The notes: a model not told the origin generated them from the sequence alone. A DNA stretch of 64,000 bases from an uncultured Alteromonadaceae bacterium (GCA_947501935.1 CANMXU010000027.1:1-64000); one strand, 5' to 3'. Shown: positions 16,987 to 26,073, counted from the first letter of the stretch. A program made the numbers and translations.

Positions 16987-18673
16987 GCTCCCGCCTTTTG
17001 TACCGTTTTTCTTAGGGGCATTACTATTATTAGGCACACGTGGCATGCTGCGCAGTGCGGTTATGATCGCTATTCCAATTCTTGGCGGCATGCACTTATG
17101 GATGATGCCTGAGGGGATTCACCTTCAATTTGCTTTTCTTGATTATCAACTCATTCCATATCGCGCTGACAAGTTAAGCATAATGTTTGGTTATGTTTTT
17201 CATATAGCAGCCTTCATTGGTATTGTTTACTCGTTACACCTACGCGACACCATGCAACAAGTGGCAGCAATGCTGTATGCAGGGAGTGCTTTAGGGGCTG
17301 TTTTTGCCGGTGACTTATTAACTCTATTTGTGTTTTGGGAATTATTAGCCTTTACCTCGGTATTTCTGATCTGGGCACGCAGAACTGAACGGTCTTATCA
17401 TGCCGGCATGCGTTACCTTATTATTCAGGTATTATCTGGCGTAATTTTGCTTGCTGGTACGCTTTTTTATGCTGCAGAAAATAAAACCTTGGCCTTTGGG
17501 TATATTGGTTTAGATAGTATTGCTGGTTGGCTTATTTTCATTGCCTTCGGCATCAAATGTGCCTTTCCTTTTGCTCATAACTGGTTAACCGATGCATATC
17601 CTGAGGCTACGGTAACCGGTACGGTATTTCTGAGTGCTTTTACCACTAAGGTCGCCGTTTATGCGTTGGCTCGCGGTTATCCGGGCGCTGAAATCTTAGT
17701 ATATATTGGCGCTGCCATGACCTGCTTCCCAATATTTTTTGCGGTCATTGAAAATGATTTACGCCGTGTATTAGCTTATAGCTTGATTAACCAAGTTGGC
17801 TTTATGGTAGTGGGGATTGGTATTGGCACTGCACTCGCTATAAACGGGGCGGTTTCTCATGCTTTTAATGACGTTATTTTTAAAGGCTTGTTATTTATGT
17901 CGATGGGCGCGGTACTGCACATGACAGGGCGAATGAATGGCTCTGATCTCGGCGGTTTATATAAAACCATGCCTAAAACCACCATACTCTGCATTGTTGG
18001 CGCAGCATCTATTTCTGCGTTTCCTTTGTTCAGCGGTTTTGTTAGTAAGTCGATGGTGATGACCGCAGCACTTGAAGAAGGCTTTGACTGGATCTGGCTG
18101 ATGTTATTGTTTGCTTCGGCAGGTGTATTCCATCATGCCGGTATAAAGATCCCATATTTTGCTTTCTTTGCCCATGACTCAGGCATTCGAGCTAACGATC
18201 CACCTAATAATATGGTATTAGCTATGGCAATTGCCGCAGCGCTTTGTATTGCTATTGGTATTTATCCGCAAGCATTATATTCATTACTGCCTTACGATAC
18301 GGGTTATAACCCTTATGATGCAACGCATGTGTTAGCACAAACACAGTTATTATTCTTTTCAGCGTTGGCTTTTGTTTGGCTTAACCTTAGAGGCATGTAC
18401 CCACCGGAATTACGCTCTACCCACTTAGATTTTGATTGGGTCTATCGTCGTGCCGTGCCAAGTGTTATACAAAAAATGTTAAGTGTTATTTGGCAAATTG
18501 ATCGCGGCTTACGAGATGCATTAAAGCTCAGGTTATCGAGTTATTTAAGTTATTTTGCTGGAAAAAATGATCGCTTGAGCATTTTATTATCACGTAATTA
18601 TCCCACTGGCAGTATGGCAATGTGGGTGGTGGTGGTCTTAGCAACTTATTTGTTATTGAGCTTTATTAAGTAA
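16973..18673 (+). CDS. Third proton-conducting antiporter subunit (MrpD/NuoL-M-like, 566 aa)
   Basis: This is a third, longer member of the NuoM/MrpD family in the same operon. It has about 14 helices plus a C-terminal extension from about residue 465 with an amphipathic Arg/Lys-rich stretch (RRAVPSVIQKMLSVIWQ) and a final membrane helix. This recalls the lateral-helix extension of NuoL, though the resemblance is only by eye. Family charges are kept: Glu123 in FVFWELLAF, Lys195 in GIKCAFPFAHNW, His202 and Lys226. ATG at 16973 follows aaggag by six bases. A terminator at 18696 ends the operon. It may be the functional stand-in for the MrpA antiporter module. Confidence 0.87.
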   Translation: MWMTELPPFVPFFLGALLLLGTRGMLRSAVMIAIPILGGMHLWMMPEGIHLQFAFLDYQLIPYRADKLSIMFGYVFHIAAFIGIVYSLHLRDTMQQVAAMLYAGSALGAVFAGDLLTLFVFWELLAFTSVFLIWARRTERSYHAGMRYLIIQVLSGVILLAGTLFYAAENKTLAFGYIGLDSIAGWLIFIAFGIKCAFPFAHNWLTDAYPEATVTGTVFLSAFTTKVAVYALARGYPGAEILVYIGAAMTCFPIFFAVIENDLRRVLAYSLINQVGFMVVGIGIGTALAINGAVSHAFNDVIFKGLLFMSMGAVLHMTGRMNGSDLGGLYKTMPKTTILCIVGAASISAFPLFSGFVSKSMVMTAALEEGFDWIWLMLLFASAGVFHHAGIKIPYFAFFAHDSGIRANDPPNNMVLAMAIAAALCIAIGIYPQALYSLLPYDTGYNPYDATHVLAQTQLLFFSALAFVWLNLRGMYPPELRSTHLDFDWVYRRAVPSVIQKMLSVIWQIDRGLRDALKLRLSSYLSYFAGKNDRLSILLSRNYPTGSMAMWVVVVLATYLLLSFIK

Positions 18674-18979
18674 TAGTTAGCTTTAATATTCAGGTAAAAA
18701 AGGTCGATTGCGACCTTTTTTGTCTGAATGAGATGTCGTTTATTTTCAATGACTTCGATATTATAAAGTGAGCAACTGCTTATTGAGTTATCTGGTGTTA
18801 ATGTTGACAATGTCGCAGTAGCCGCCCTGAGTAAATAATAAATAACACCCACCTTGATGATTTTATTTTGTTAATGCCTTATCAATTACTTACTTTTCTT
18901 ATAAATAATCAAAGTGCTCATAATATGCGTATGATAAAATTTGCACATATCTAACATTTAAAATGAAGAATTAGCGCTA
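18674..18979. other. Intergenic region after the antiporter operon
   Basis: It contains the operon terminator at 18696-18722 and an AT-rich stretch before miaE. I see no further gene, RNA or convincing promoter in it. Confidence 0.6.
18696..18722 (+). terminator. Intrinsic terminator of the Mrp operon
   Basis: Arms aaaaaggtcg and cgacctttttt around loop attg give a strong A/T-flanked hairpin, 23 bases after the last antiporter gene. Confidence 0.85.
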
Positions 18980-19738
18980 ATGTCCACTCAAGAATTATTA
19001 TCTCCAATACTGACATTCCTCAAATGTGAAACTCCTCAGCAGTGGCTCATTGAAGCAACAAAAAAAGAAAATTTAGCCATCGTACTTATCGATCACTTAA
19101 TTTGTGAGCTTAAAGCAGCACAAAGTGCGATGTTTTTAATACGTAAATATGCTGTTGATAAAGAAAGCAGCGATGCACTTTTAGCTTGGTTACAACCTTT
19201 TGAAGCGCTTATTTATAAAAGGGAAGGTGATTGGCGCACTTTAGCGGCTAAAAATAAGTTAACCAAATCGGTTATTCCAAAATCTGACTCTCCCTATGGC
19301 CAAGACTTAATTGACAAAATGGTTTTGCTGATTAAAGAAGAGTTACATCATTTCTACCAAGTATTAGAAATTATGGACGAGTTTGGCATTGAATATAAAA
19401 GCATTACTCCATGTCGTTACGCAAAAGGTATGCTTAAACATGTTAAAACCTTTGAGCCTGATGCACTGATTGATAAACTGATTATTGGCGCTTATATCGA
19501 AGCGCGTTCATGTGAACGCTTTGCTAAATTAGCCCCACACGTTGATAAACGCTTAGGTGATTTTTATATTTCATTATTGCGCTCAGAAGCACGGCATTAT
19601 CAAGACTATTTAACCCTTGCTGGTGAAATTGCTAGTTTTGATATTAGTGAGCGAGTTAAGTTTTTTGCAGAGCGCGAAGCTGAGCTTATCTTAACCCCAG
19701 ATAATGACTTTAAATTTCACAGTGGTGTACCAGCTTAA
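18980..19738 (+). CDS. miaE: tRNA 2-methylthio-N6-isopentenyladenosine(37) hydroxylase
   Basis: MiaE is a di-iron, ferritin-like oxygenase that hydroxylates the isopentenyl side chain at tRNA A37. The 252-residue, all-helical protein shows the paired ligand pattern: Glu43 (CELKAAQSA), EELHHFYQV with Glu120/121 and His123/124, Glu174 (YIEARSCERF), and Glu203 with His206 (SEARHYQDY). Length is close to Salmonella MiaE. It stands alone, with its own upstream region and a long hairpin downstream. MiaE is scattered in gammaproteobacteria, so its presence here is informative but not unusual. Confidence 0.93.
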   Translation: MSTQELLSPILTFLKCETPQQWLIEATKKENLAIVLIDHLICELKAAQSAMFLIRKYAVDKESSDALLAWLQPFEALIYKREGDWRTLAAKNKLTKSVIPKSDSPYGQDLIDKMVLLIKEELHHFYQVLEIMDEFGIEYKSITPCRYAKGMLKHVKTFEPDALIDKLIIGAYIEARSCERFAKLAPHVDKRLGDFYISLLRSEARHYQDYLTLAGEIASFDISERVKFFAEREAELILTPDNDFKFHSGVPA

Positions 19739-19800
19739 AGCTCTTGAACTTATAAAGAGGGAAGTGCGGATAAGTTTTGAGGCTCTATTACTAAACAACT

Positions 19801-19836
19801 AAGCTTATTTTACCTGAGTTGAGGTTAAATAAGCTT
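19801..19836. terminator. Long hairpin between convergent miaE and GGDEF gene
   Basis: The arm aagcttattttacct pairs with aggttaaataagctt over 15 positions (one mismatch) around a 6-base loop. It touches the stop codon of the minus-strand gene. It lacks a clear T tract on either strand, so it is a likely but unproven bidirectional transcript end. Confidence 0.5.
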
Positions 19837-20851
19837 ACGCCATTACTCTGTCTGCAAGTACACAACAATTTCTGCCTGAGTTTTTAGCTTGATAAAGTGC
19901 TTTGTCAGAGCGTTTAAATAATGATAACCAATCACTATCACCCTCTATTTCAGCAACACCAATAGATACTGATATTGGCGGTAGTGAGGTACTGGTTTGT
20001 CGTTGCACCAGTTTTAATTTTGTTACTGCGTTTCGAATTTTTTCTGCGTAATAGTGCGCTTTCTCGATAGACTTATTTACCATCACCACTAAAAACTCTT
20101 CGCCGCCATAGCGAACAGATATATCTTCGTCATCAACATTGTTTTCAATAATTTTAGCAACGTGTTGAATAACTTTGTCGCCAATAAAGTGGCCAAAATT
20201 GTCGTTAACTTTTTTGAAGTGGTCAATATCAATGATCAATGACGAGTGCGTGTCTTTAATACTTAGCTCAGCTAGTTTTTGTTCACAGCCTCGACGATTG
20301 AACAAACCGGTTAAGGTGTCTATATTCGCTTCCTGTCGAGACTCTTCTAGTTGGCTACGTAAATTATTTACTTCTTCAGAGGTTTTCGATAACTCCTCTG
20401 ATAAAGATTTACGCTGTTGTTGAGACTCACTGACTGACTTTAATAAAAAATTAACCACGTTGTGCAAAGCTTTATGTTGGCCCATTTTAGCGAGTGCTTT
20501 ATCAACTTTTTCTAAATCAAACAGGGTTTCTTGTTCGTTTTCTACTTGAGTATCAATACGAGATAAAGTCTGCTTTAACGTGTTATCAAAAGGCGAGAGA
20601 ATGTTTTTATCTAAGCTGGTGTTGTTTGAAATGTGTTCATTAAAAAGCGACTCAAGGAAAAAACCATCCATGGAGTCTTTATTTTTAACGGCTTTATCAA
20701 ACGCGGCATTTAGCTCAACATTTTGTGTTGAATAATAAATATATAGCACAGAGAAATTAATCGGCGTTGGCGGAATTTCTCGTCGAGTTAAAAAGCCTTG
20801 TACTTGACTACTTATTTGGGTGGCTTGGCGAAAATTATCATCGGTAATCAT
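19835..20851 (-). CDS. Diguanylate cyclase with N-terminal helical region
   Basis: The C-terminal GGDEF domain (about residues 178-335) makes cyclic di-GMP. The active-site motif RYGGEEF is intact, and the DIDHFKKVND metal/nucleotide segment is present. The usual inhibitory I-site RxxD nine residues upstream reads DDED, so product feedback through that site is probably lost. The first 175 residues are soluble and end in a long coiled coil (SQQQRKSLSEELSKTSEEV region) that should dimerise the enzyme. There is no membrane helix. Two adjacent ATGs compete; the second (20851) has ggag at 6-base spacing, the first (20854) at 3. The input signal is unknown. Confidence 0.9.
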   Translation of the reverse strand: MITDDNFRQATQISSQVQGFLTRREIPPTPINFSVLYIYYSTQNVELNAAFDKAVKNKDSMDGFFLESLFNEHISNNTSLDKNILSPFDNTLKQTLSRIDTQVENEQETLFDLEKVDKALAKMGQHKALHNVVNFLLKSVSESQQQRKSLSEELSKTSEEVNNLRSQLEESRQEANIDTLTGLFNRRGCEQKLAELSIKDTHSSLIIDIDHFKKVNDNFGHFIGDKVIQHVAKIIENNVDDEDISVRYGGEEFLVVMVNKSIEKAHYYAEKIRNAVTKLKLVQRQTSTSLPPISVSIGVAEIEGDSDWLSLFKRSDKALYQAKNSGRNCCVLADRVMA

Positions 20852-21119
20852 CATATGCTCCAATCGTATTCTAATATGGAAAAATGACTGGTCTTATTCA
20901 GTTAAAAATGAAGTGAATATTTAGTCAGAAATTAGAACACTAAGCTATTTTTTATTATTTATGGCGCTACATCGCTTTATATTAACAAGAAACCTTATAT
21001 GCAGACAATGTTAATGTAATGTTAATTTAAGCATTTGTACAGTTTTAGCAAGCTGTCTTGTTTATTGTTAATAAAAAAGCTAGTAAATGGGCTGTAGCCA
21101 TTTAAATATCTGACTAAAC

Positions 21120-21875
21120 TTAGCTTTGAACTTGAAAAGGTTGAGTTAGAAGTTCAATGCTGTTTGGAGAAACTTTTAACCAAGCACCTTGTTCATACCA
21201 GTCACCTAAAACAATGCGTTCGGCATTATTTTTATTAGCAACAATTGCATGTCGATTAGGGCGGTGGGTATGGCCATGAATTAATAATTGACTGTTAAAT
21301 TTCTCTAAGCAAATTATGGCTTCTTCTGGAGTAACATCCATGATCTCTTGTGATTTCATTGCTGTAGCTGATGCGCTTCTTTTACGGTAGTCTGCGGCAA
21401 TTTTTCTACGAACAAACAAAGGCAGGCTTTTAACTGCGGTTTGCCACCACCAGCTACGCGACTTTTTACGAAAAGCTTGATAAGCAACATCTCGAGTGCA
21501 TAGGGTGTCACCATGCATTAATACGGCTTTTTCACCGTAAAGGTCAATTGTAGTAACTTCAGGTAGCAGTATCATACCTGATTTTTTAGCGTACTTTTTA
21601 CCGAGTAAAAAATCACGGTTACCATGAATGAAATATACCGGCGTACCAGCTTCAGTTAATTGTTTTAGCGCTGTGGCAATGTTAATAACGAAAGGGCTGT
21701 TATCGTCGTCACCAATCCAACTTTCAAACAAATCGCCTAATATATAAAGCTTGTCAGCATTTGGTGCTTGGTTTGCAAGGAACGATAAAAAACAGGCCGT
21801 AATATCAGGCCTGTCTGGTGTTAAATGCAAGTCGGCAATAAAGTAGGTTACCGACTTTGAATTTTTAGTGGTCAT
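21120..21875 (-). CDS. lpxH: UDP-2,3-diacylglucosamine diphosphatase
   Basis: LpxH hydrolyses UDP-2,3-diacylglucosamine to lipid X in lipid A synthesis, at the inner face of the inner membrane. The 251-residue protein carries the metallophosphatase motifs in order: ADLHL (Asp15, His17), GDLFESWIGDD, GNRDF, MHGD and HGHTHRP. It lies 8 bases after ppiB on the same strand, the same pair as in E. coli (ppiB-lpxH). A weak A/T-flanked hairpin lies downstream near 21085. Confidence 0.97.
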   Translation of the reverse strand: MTTKNSKSVTYFIADLHLTPDRPDITACFLSFLANQAPNADKLYILGDLFESWIGDDDNSPFVINIATALKQLTEAGTPVYFIHGNRDFLLGKKYAKKSGMILLPEVTTIDLYGEKAVLMHGDTLCTRDVAYQAFRKKSRSWWWQTAVKSLPLFVRRKIAADYRKRSASATAMKSQEIMDVTPEEAIICLEKFNSQLLIHGHTHRPNRHAIVANKNNAERIVLGDWYEQGAWLKVSPNSIELLTQPFQVQS

Positions 21876-21883
21876 TGCAGAAA

Positions 21884-22387
21884 TTATAAAACCTGTGCTG
21901 ATTCAACAATAATTTCATCTTTAGGCACATCATCATGAAAGCCCATACGGCCAGTATCAACTAAGGCCATTTTGTCAACAATGTCTAAACCTTCAACAAC
22001 TTGTGCAAATACACAGTAACCCCAACCTTGAGTAGACTCGTTTTGGAAGTCTAAAAAGTTGTTATCTACAAGGTTAATGAAAAACTGCGCTGAAGCTGAA
22101 TGAGGCTCTTGAGTACGTGCCATGGCTAAAGAACCACGTTTGTTACTTAGGCCGTTGTTTGCTTCATTTTTGATGTTAGCGCGGGTTTCTTTTTCTTCAA
22201 GACCTGGGGCAAAACCACCACCTTGAACCATAAAACCTTTGATCACACGATGAAAAATGGTGCCATTGTAAAAACCGTCTTCTACGTATTGTTGAAAGTT
22301 TTGTGAAGTAACAGGCGCATTATCAAAATCTAGCTCAATTTTAATGTCGCCTAAGTTTGTTTTAAAAAGGATCATTGGGTTTTCCAT
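21884..22387 (-). CDS. ppiB: Cytoplasmic peptidyl-prolyl cis-trans isomerase B (cyclophilin)
   Basis: PpiB is a cyclophilin that speeds proline isomerisation during folding. The 167-residue protein has the cyclophilin core motifs FHRVIKGFMVQGGGF, NEANNGLSNKRGSLAMAR and SASAQFFINLVDN. There is no signal peptide, so it is the cytoplasmic type. Two starts are possible: ATG at 22387, or ATG at 22375 (MILFKTN), which aligns better with E. coli PpiB and has ggaaaa upstream; the longer form is given. It is divergent from cysS, as in E. coli. Confidence 0.96.
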   Translation of the reverse strand: MENPMILFKTNLGDIKIELDFDNAPVTSQNFQQYVEDGFYNGTIFHRVIKGFMVQGGGFAPGLEEKETRANIKNEANNGLSNKRGSLAMARTQEPHSASAQFFINLVDNNFLDFQNESTQGWGYCVFAQVVEGLDIVDKMALVDTGRMGFHDDVPKDEIIVESAQVL

Positions 22388-22481
22388 TAATTTTATCTAT
22401 AGATGGGCGAATTGTAACTTAACTCATCTGCCAGTGGTACAAAATAGCGTGTAAAGGAAGTGATTTTTTGTAGACGGTGTA

Positions 22482-22510
22482 ATGACCCATGCATTTTGTT
22501 CAGGTACAAT
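22482..22510 (+). promoter_or_regulatory. Candidate sigma-70 promoter for cysS
   Basis: ATGACC (22482-22487) and TACAAT (22505-22510) lie 17 bases apart in the ppiB/cysS divergent gap. The -35 match is only partial. Confidence 0.4.
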
Positions 22511-22618
22511 TGCACAAATTTCTTCGGCTTAACTTAAGCAAGGGGAAATACTTTATTTTATCTCTAGCTATTCGATGCAACTAGCACTTAGCTTAACTAT
22601 CAGGAAAGAAAGAAACTT

Positions 22619-24004
22619 ATGTTACAAATTTACAATACCTTAACTCGGAAAAAAGAAGTCTTTAAACCAATTTCTGCGGGCAAAGTGGGTTTGTATGTTT
22701 GTGGTTGTACTGTTTACGACTTATGCCATATTGGCCATGCGCGTACCTATATTAGTTTTGATAATATTGCCCGTTACTTACGCTTTTCCGGCTACGAAGT
22801 TAATTATGTAAGAAACATTACCGATGTTGATGACAAAATTATCAACCGCGCGATTGAAAACAACGAATTACCAGAGCAGTTAACTGAGCGAACTATCGCA
22901 GATATGCATCAAGACTTTGATGCCTTAAATATGATGCGCCCAGACATTGAACCACGCGTAACAACCCATATGGCTGAAATTATTGCCATGATAGTTACCT
23001 TGGTGGAAAAAGAGCATGCCTACGTAGCAGCTAGTGGCGATGTATTGTTTGATGTTTCAAGCTTTGCTGAATATGGCAAACTTAGTGGTCAAAACTTAGA
23101 GCAGTTGCAATCTGGCTCTCGTGTTGATGTTGATAACACCAAAAAAAATCCACTTGATTTTGTTTTATGGAAATCAGCTAAGCCGGGTGAGCCAAGCTGG
23201 ACATCACCATGGGGTGAAGGTCGTCCAGGTTGGCATATTGAATGTTCAGCAATGAACGCAAAAGAATTAGGCCATCATTTTGATATTCACGGCGGCGGCT
23301 CTGATTTACAATTTCCACATCATGAAAATGAAGTGGCGCAAAGCTGTTGCGCCCTTGATACCCCGTATGTGAATTATTGGATGCATACTGGAATGGTGCA
23401 AATTGACCAAGAAAAAATGTCAAAATCATTAAATAACTTCTTCACCATTCGTGAAGTGTTATCTAAATATGATGCTGAAACCACTCGTTTTTTCTTAACA
23501 TCAGGCCAATACCGTAGCCAGCTAAATTATTCAGTTGATAATTTAGACCAAGCGCGAGCTTCACTTGAGCGAATATATACAGCGCTGCGTGATGTTCAAG
23601 TGCCAGAAAATTACACCCTTGATAAAAGTAATGCTTATGTCGCTGACTTTTGTAAAGCAATGGATGATGACATTAATACTCCACAAGCATTATCGGTATT
23701 ATTTGAATTGGCCAAAGAGCTTAATGTTGCTAAACAAGAAGAAAGCAATAAGGTTGTTGAATTAGCCGCTATGTTAAAAGGGCTTGGCCAAATAATTGGT
23801 TTATTGCAACTCGACCCTGCTAGTTTTTTACAAGGTGAGGGCGCTGACGATGAAGTGGCTGAAATTGAAGCCTTGATCAAACAACGTAATGATGCTCGTA
23901 CTAATAAAGATTGGGCGCTGGCGGATGATGCTCGAGATAAATTAAAAGCGATGAATATTATATTAGAAGACAGTGCCGGCAAAACCACTTGGCGTAAAGG
24001 CTAA
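22619..24004 (+). CDS. cysS: Cysteinyl-tRNA synthetase
   Basis: CysS charges tRNA-Cys. The 461-residue class I synthetase has the zinc Cys and the HIGH signature (GCTVYDLCHIGHART), the ECSAMNAKELG zinc-site region, the DLQFPHHENE motif and KMSKS (EKMSKSLNNF). Full length matches the family. It is divergent from ppiB and followed by a strong terminator that also faces folD. Confidence 0.98.
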   Translation: MLQIYNTLTRKKEVFKPISAGKVGLYVCGCTVYDLCHIGHARTYISFDNIARYLRFSGYEVNYVRNITDVDDKIINRAIENNELPEQLTERTIADMHQDFDALNMMRPDIEPRVTTHMAEIIAMIVTLVEKEHAYVAASGDVLFDVSSFAEYGKLSGQNLEQLQSGSRVDVDNTKKNPLDFVLWKSAKPGEPSWTSPWGEGRPGWHIECSAMNAKELGHHFDIHGGGSDLQFPHHENEVAQSCCALDTPYVNYWMHTGMVQIDQEKMSKSLNNFFTIREVLSKYDAETTRFFLTSGQYRSQLNYSVDNLDQARASLERIYTALRDVQVPENYTLDKSNAYVADFCKAMDDDINTPQALSVLFELAKELNVAKQEESNKVVELAAMLKGLGQIIGLLQLDPASFLQGEGADDEVAEIEALIKQRNDARTNKDWALADDARDKLKAMNIILEDSAGKTTWRKG

Positions 24005-24040
24005 CTTGAGTTTTAAGGCTTAAGTGATTAGGTAAAAGAA

Positions 24041-24077
24041 AAAGGGAGTCAGCTATTATCGCTAGGCTCCCTTTTTT
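24041..24077. terminator. Bidirectional terminator between cysS and folD
   Basis: Arms aaagggag (24041) and ctccctttttt (24067) flank a loop that can pair further (agc/gct). A on one side and T on the other allow use on both strands. Confidence 0.8.
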
Positions 24078-24132
24078 GTATTTGGCTTTTAGCTATTTTT
24101 TACTTCAAGTAAAGGTGGCTAAAAGAACGCTA

Positions 24133-24990
24133 TTATTTTTCGCCAAATTGTTCACAAGCAATTAAGGTATTTTCAATTAGGCTTGCTACGGTCATTGGGC
24201 CAACGCCACCAGGAACTGGCGTAATAAAAGCAGCTTTATCTTTGGCAATATCAAACTCTACATCACCAACAAGTTTACCTGTATCTAAGCGGTTAATACC
24301 CACATCGATAACGATAGCGCCGGTTTTAATCCAATCACCTGGAATAAATGCCGGCTTGCCTACCGCAACCACAATTAAGTCAGCAGCGCGTACTTTTGCT
24401 TCTAAATCTTTAGTAAAACGATGAGTTGTCGTAATTGTACAGCCAGCAAGTAATAACTCTAAAGTCATTGGGCGGCCGACAATGTTTGAAGCGCCAACGA
24501 CTAAGGCATCTAAACCATGGGTCTTCACACCAGTAGATTCAATGAGCGTCATAATGCCTTTTGGCGTGCACGGTCGCAAACCTGGCTGGCGTAAGGCAAG
24601 CTTGCCGACGTTTGAAGGATGAAAGCCATCAACATCTTTTTTCGGGTTAATATGCTCAATCACTAAATTGGCATCTAAACCTTCAGGTAAAGGTAATTGA
24701 ACTAAAATACCGTCAATGCAGTCATCATGGTTTAGTTCATGTACTAAAGCTAAAAGTTCAGCTTCAGAAGTGCTGGCAGGTAAGTCGTATGAACGAGAAA
24801 CAAAGCCAACTTCTTCACAAGCTCTACGTTTGCTACCTACATAAACTTCTGATGCTGGATCAGAGCCAACTAATATAACAGCAAGACCTGGGACTCTTTG
24901 CCCTTGTTCACGTCGTTGTGCTACTTTTTCTTTCACTGAATGTCGAAGTTGTTCGGCAATTTTTTTGCCGTCTATTAATGTCGCTGTCAT
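24133..24990 (-). CDS. folD: Methylenetetrahydrofolate dehydrogenase / methenyltetrahydrofolate cyclohydrolase
   Basis: FolD interconverts methylene-, methenyl- and formyl-tetrahydrofolate, feeding one-carbon units to purine and formyl-Met synthesis. The 285-residue protein has the catalytic VGSKRRACEEVG region (with YVGSK Tyr and Lys), the VQLPLP motif, the cofactor segment VVGASNIVGRPM, and the C-terminal PVPGGVGPMT. ATG at 24990 is used; a GTG lies two codons upstream. It is convergent with cysS. Confidence 0.97.
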   Translation of the reverse strand: MTATLIDGKKIAEQLRHSVKEKVAQRREQGQRVPGLAVILVGSDPASEVYVGSKRRACEEVGFVSRSYDLPASTSEAELLALVHELNHDDCIDGILVQLPLPEGLDANLVIEHINPKKDVDGFHPSNVGKLALRQPGLRPCTPKGIMTLIESTGVKTHGLDALVVGASNIVGRPMTLELLLAGCTITTTHRFTKDLEAKVRAADLIVVAVGKPAFIPGDWIKTGAIVIDVGINRLDTGKLVGDVEFDIAKDKAAFITPVPGGVGPMTVASLIENTLIACEQFGEK

Positions 24991-25216
24991 AACCACTTTA
25001 AAATGATGATAAAAATACTAAGATATTTTCTCATAGATTAACTTTAAGGTGTAGGTGTATATCAGCTTGTTTAAACATTATTTATATATAAGTAATATTT
25101 TTATTTATCTTTACCTATTTGGATAAATAATTGTTATGTGCCCAAGTACTTCAGTTTTAGTGACAATGAAAAATTTAAGCAGCGCTTTTATGTTATAAAA
25201 CTTACTACCTATATAG

Positions 25217-25410
25217 TTAACCTGAACTCGGCTTAATAAATGTGTCTCTAGCGGCTATTTTTCCTGACTTCTTCGTTAAATTTACTGGCAATAGACAAGC
25301 TATTGACGCGAAATTTGCCTAGAATTAAGAAAAACTATCCAACTAGAGACTGGTTAATTAATTTAATCTTATATCAAACTATTAAAATCTCTTAAACCGA
25401 GTTCAGGTTA
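25217..25410. mobile_element. Foldback / MITE-like inverted-repeat element (about 190 bp)
   Basis: The ends are inverted copies: TAACCTGAACTCGGcTTAA at 25218-25236 and its complement at 25392-25410 with one mismatch. Inside, GTCTCTAG near 25243 is mirrored by CTAGAGAC near 25363, AAATTT is mirrored near the middle, and CAATAG-acaag-CTATTG forms the centre. The whole segment can fold into one long imperfect hairpin. It has no coding capacity. I see no second copy in the window, so mobility is inferred from structure only. Confidence 0.6.
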
Positions 25411-25671
25411 GTTAGTAAGTTTTAGCTAATATTAGATGACGTTTTTAATCATCATATTTACGGCGCCAGTTATTTTTATGGTCAATCAACTTTATTTTAT
25501 TGATACATTTACTATTGAAGTGGCAGAAAAACCTACAAACCAGTAATTTGTTTAAAAATAGCTACAGATGCCAATAAAAGGCGCATAGTTACAGTTTTAG
25601 CGGATAATTTATCGTTAATTAACCACTTTGCTGTAAAAGTGAGCGAACGAATATTTATTTTAAAAAAGTGT

Positions 25672-25700
25672 TTGACGTACCTCGGGAAGGTGGGTAATAT
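25672..25700 (+). promoter_or_regulatory. tRNA operon promoter
   Basis: TTGACG (25672-25677) and TAATAT (25695-25700) are spaced by exactly 17 bases, 39 bases before the first tRNA. A C-rich stretch just after the -10 (ccgccccc) resembles the GC-rich discriminator of stringently controlled stable-RNA promoters. Confidence 0.75.
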
Positions 25701-25739
25701 CCGCCCCCGTTGAAAGCAAGTAAGTTTTTAGCGAAATGT

Positions 25740-25816
25740 CGGTGATTAGCGCAGCTTGGTAGCGCACTTGGTTTGGGTCCAAGGGGTCGCAAGTTCGAAT
25801 CTTGCATCACCGACCA
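25740..25816 (+). tRNA. tRNA-Pro (TGG)
   Basis: The 77-base cloverleaf has acceptor arms CGGTGAT / ATCACCG and an encoded 3' ACCA. The anticodon stem cttgg / ccaag encloses loop TTTGGGT with anticodon TGG. The T arm contains GTTCGAATC. An identical copy lies at 26112-26188. Confidence 0.96.
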
Positions 25817-25898
25817 CTTTTTAAGTTAACAGTTTATTCGATAAGGTTTACCTTGTATGATTAAGCTAGCAACGTAAAAGGTAATCTGTAGGTAATGT

Positions 25899-25975
<77 letters not shown>

Positions 25976-25997
25976 TATTACTTGCAAATACATAGTG

Positions 25998-26073
25998 GTG
26001 GCTATAGCTCAGTTGGTAGAGCCCCGGATTGTGATTCCGGTTGTCGAGGGTTCAAGTCCCTTTAGCCACCCCA
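25998..26073 (+). tRNA. tRNA-His (GTG)
   Basis: The 76-base cloverleaf has acceptor arms GTGGCTA / TAGCCAC, anticodon GTG and an encoded CCA. A G at 25997 can serve as the extra G(-1) opposite C73 that marks tRNA-His. Confidence 0.96.

Larger units (their letters stand above)
24991..25739. other. Intergenic region upstream of the tRNA cluster
   Basis: About 750 bases without a credible gene. It holds the folD upstream region, a foldback element at 25217-25410, and the tRNA promoter at 25672-25700. The rest is AT-rich DNA in which I recognise nothing. Confidence 0.7.
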
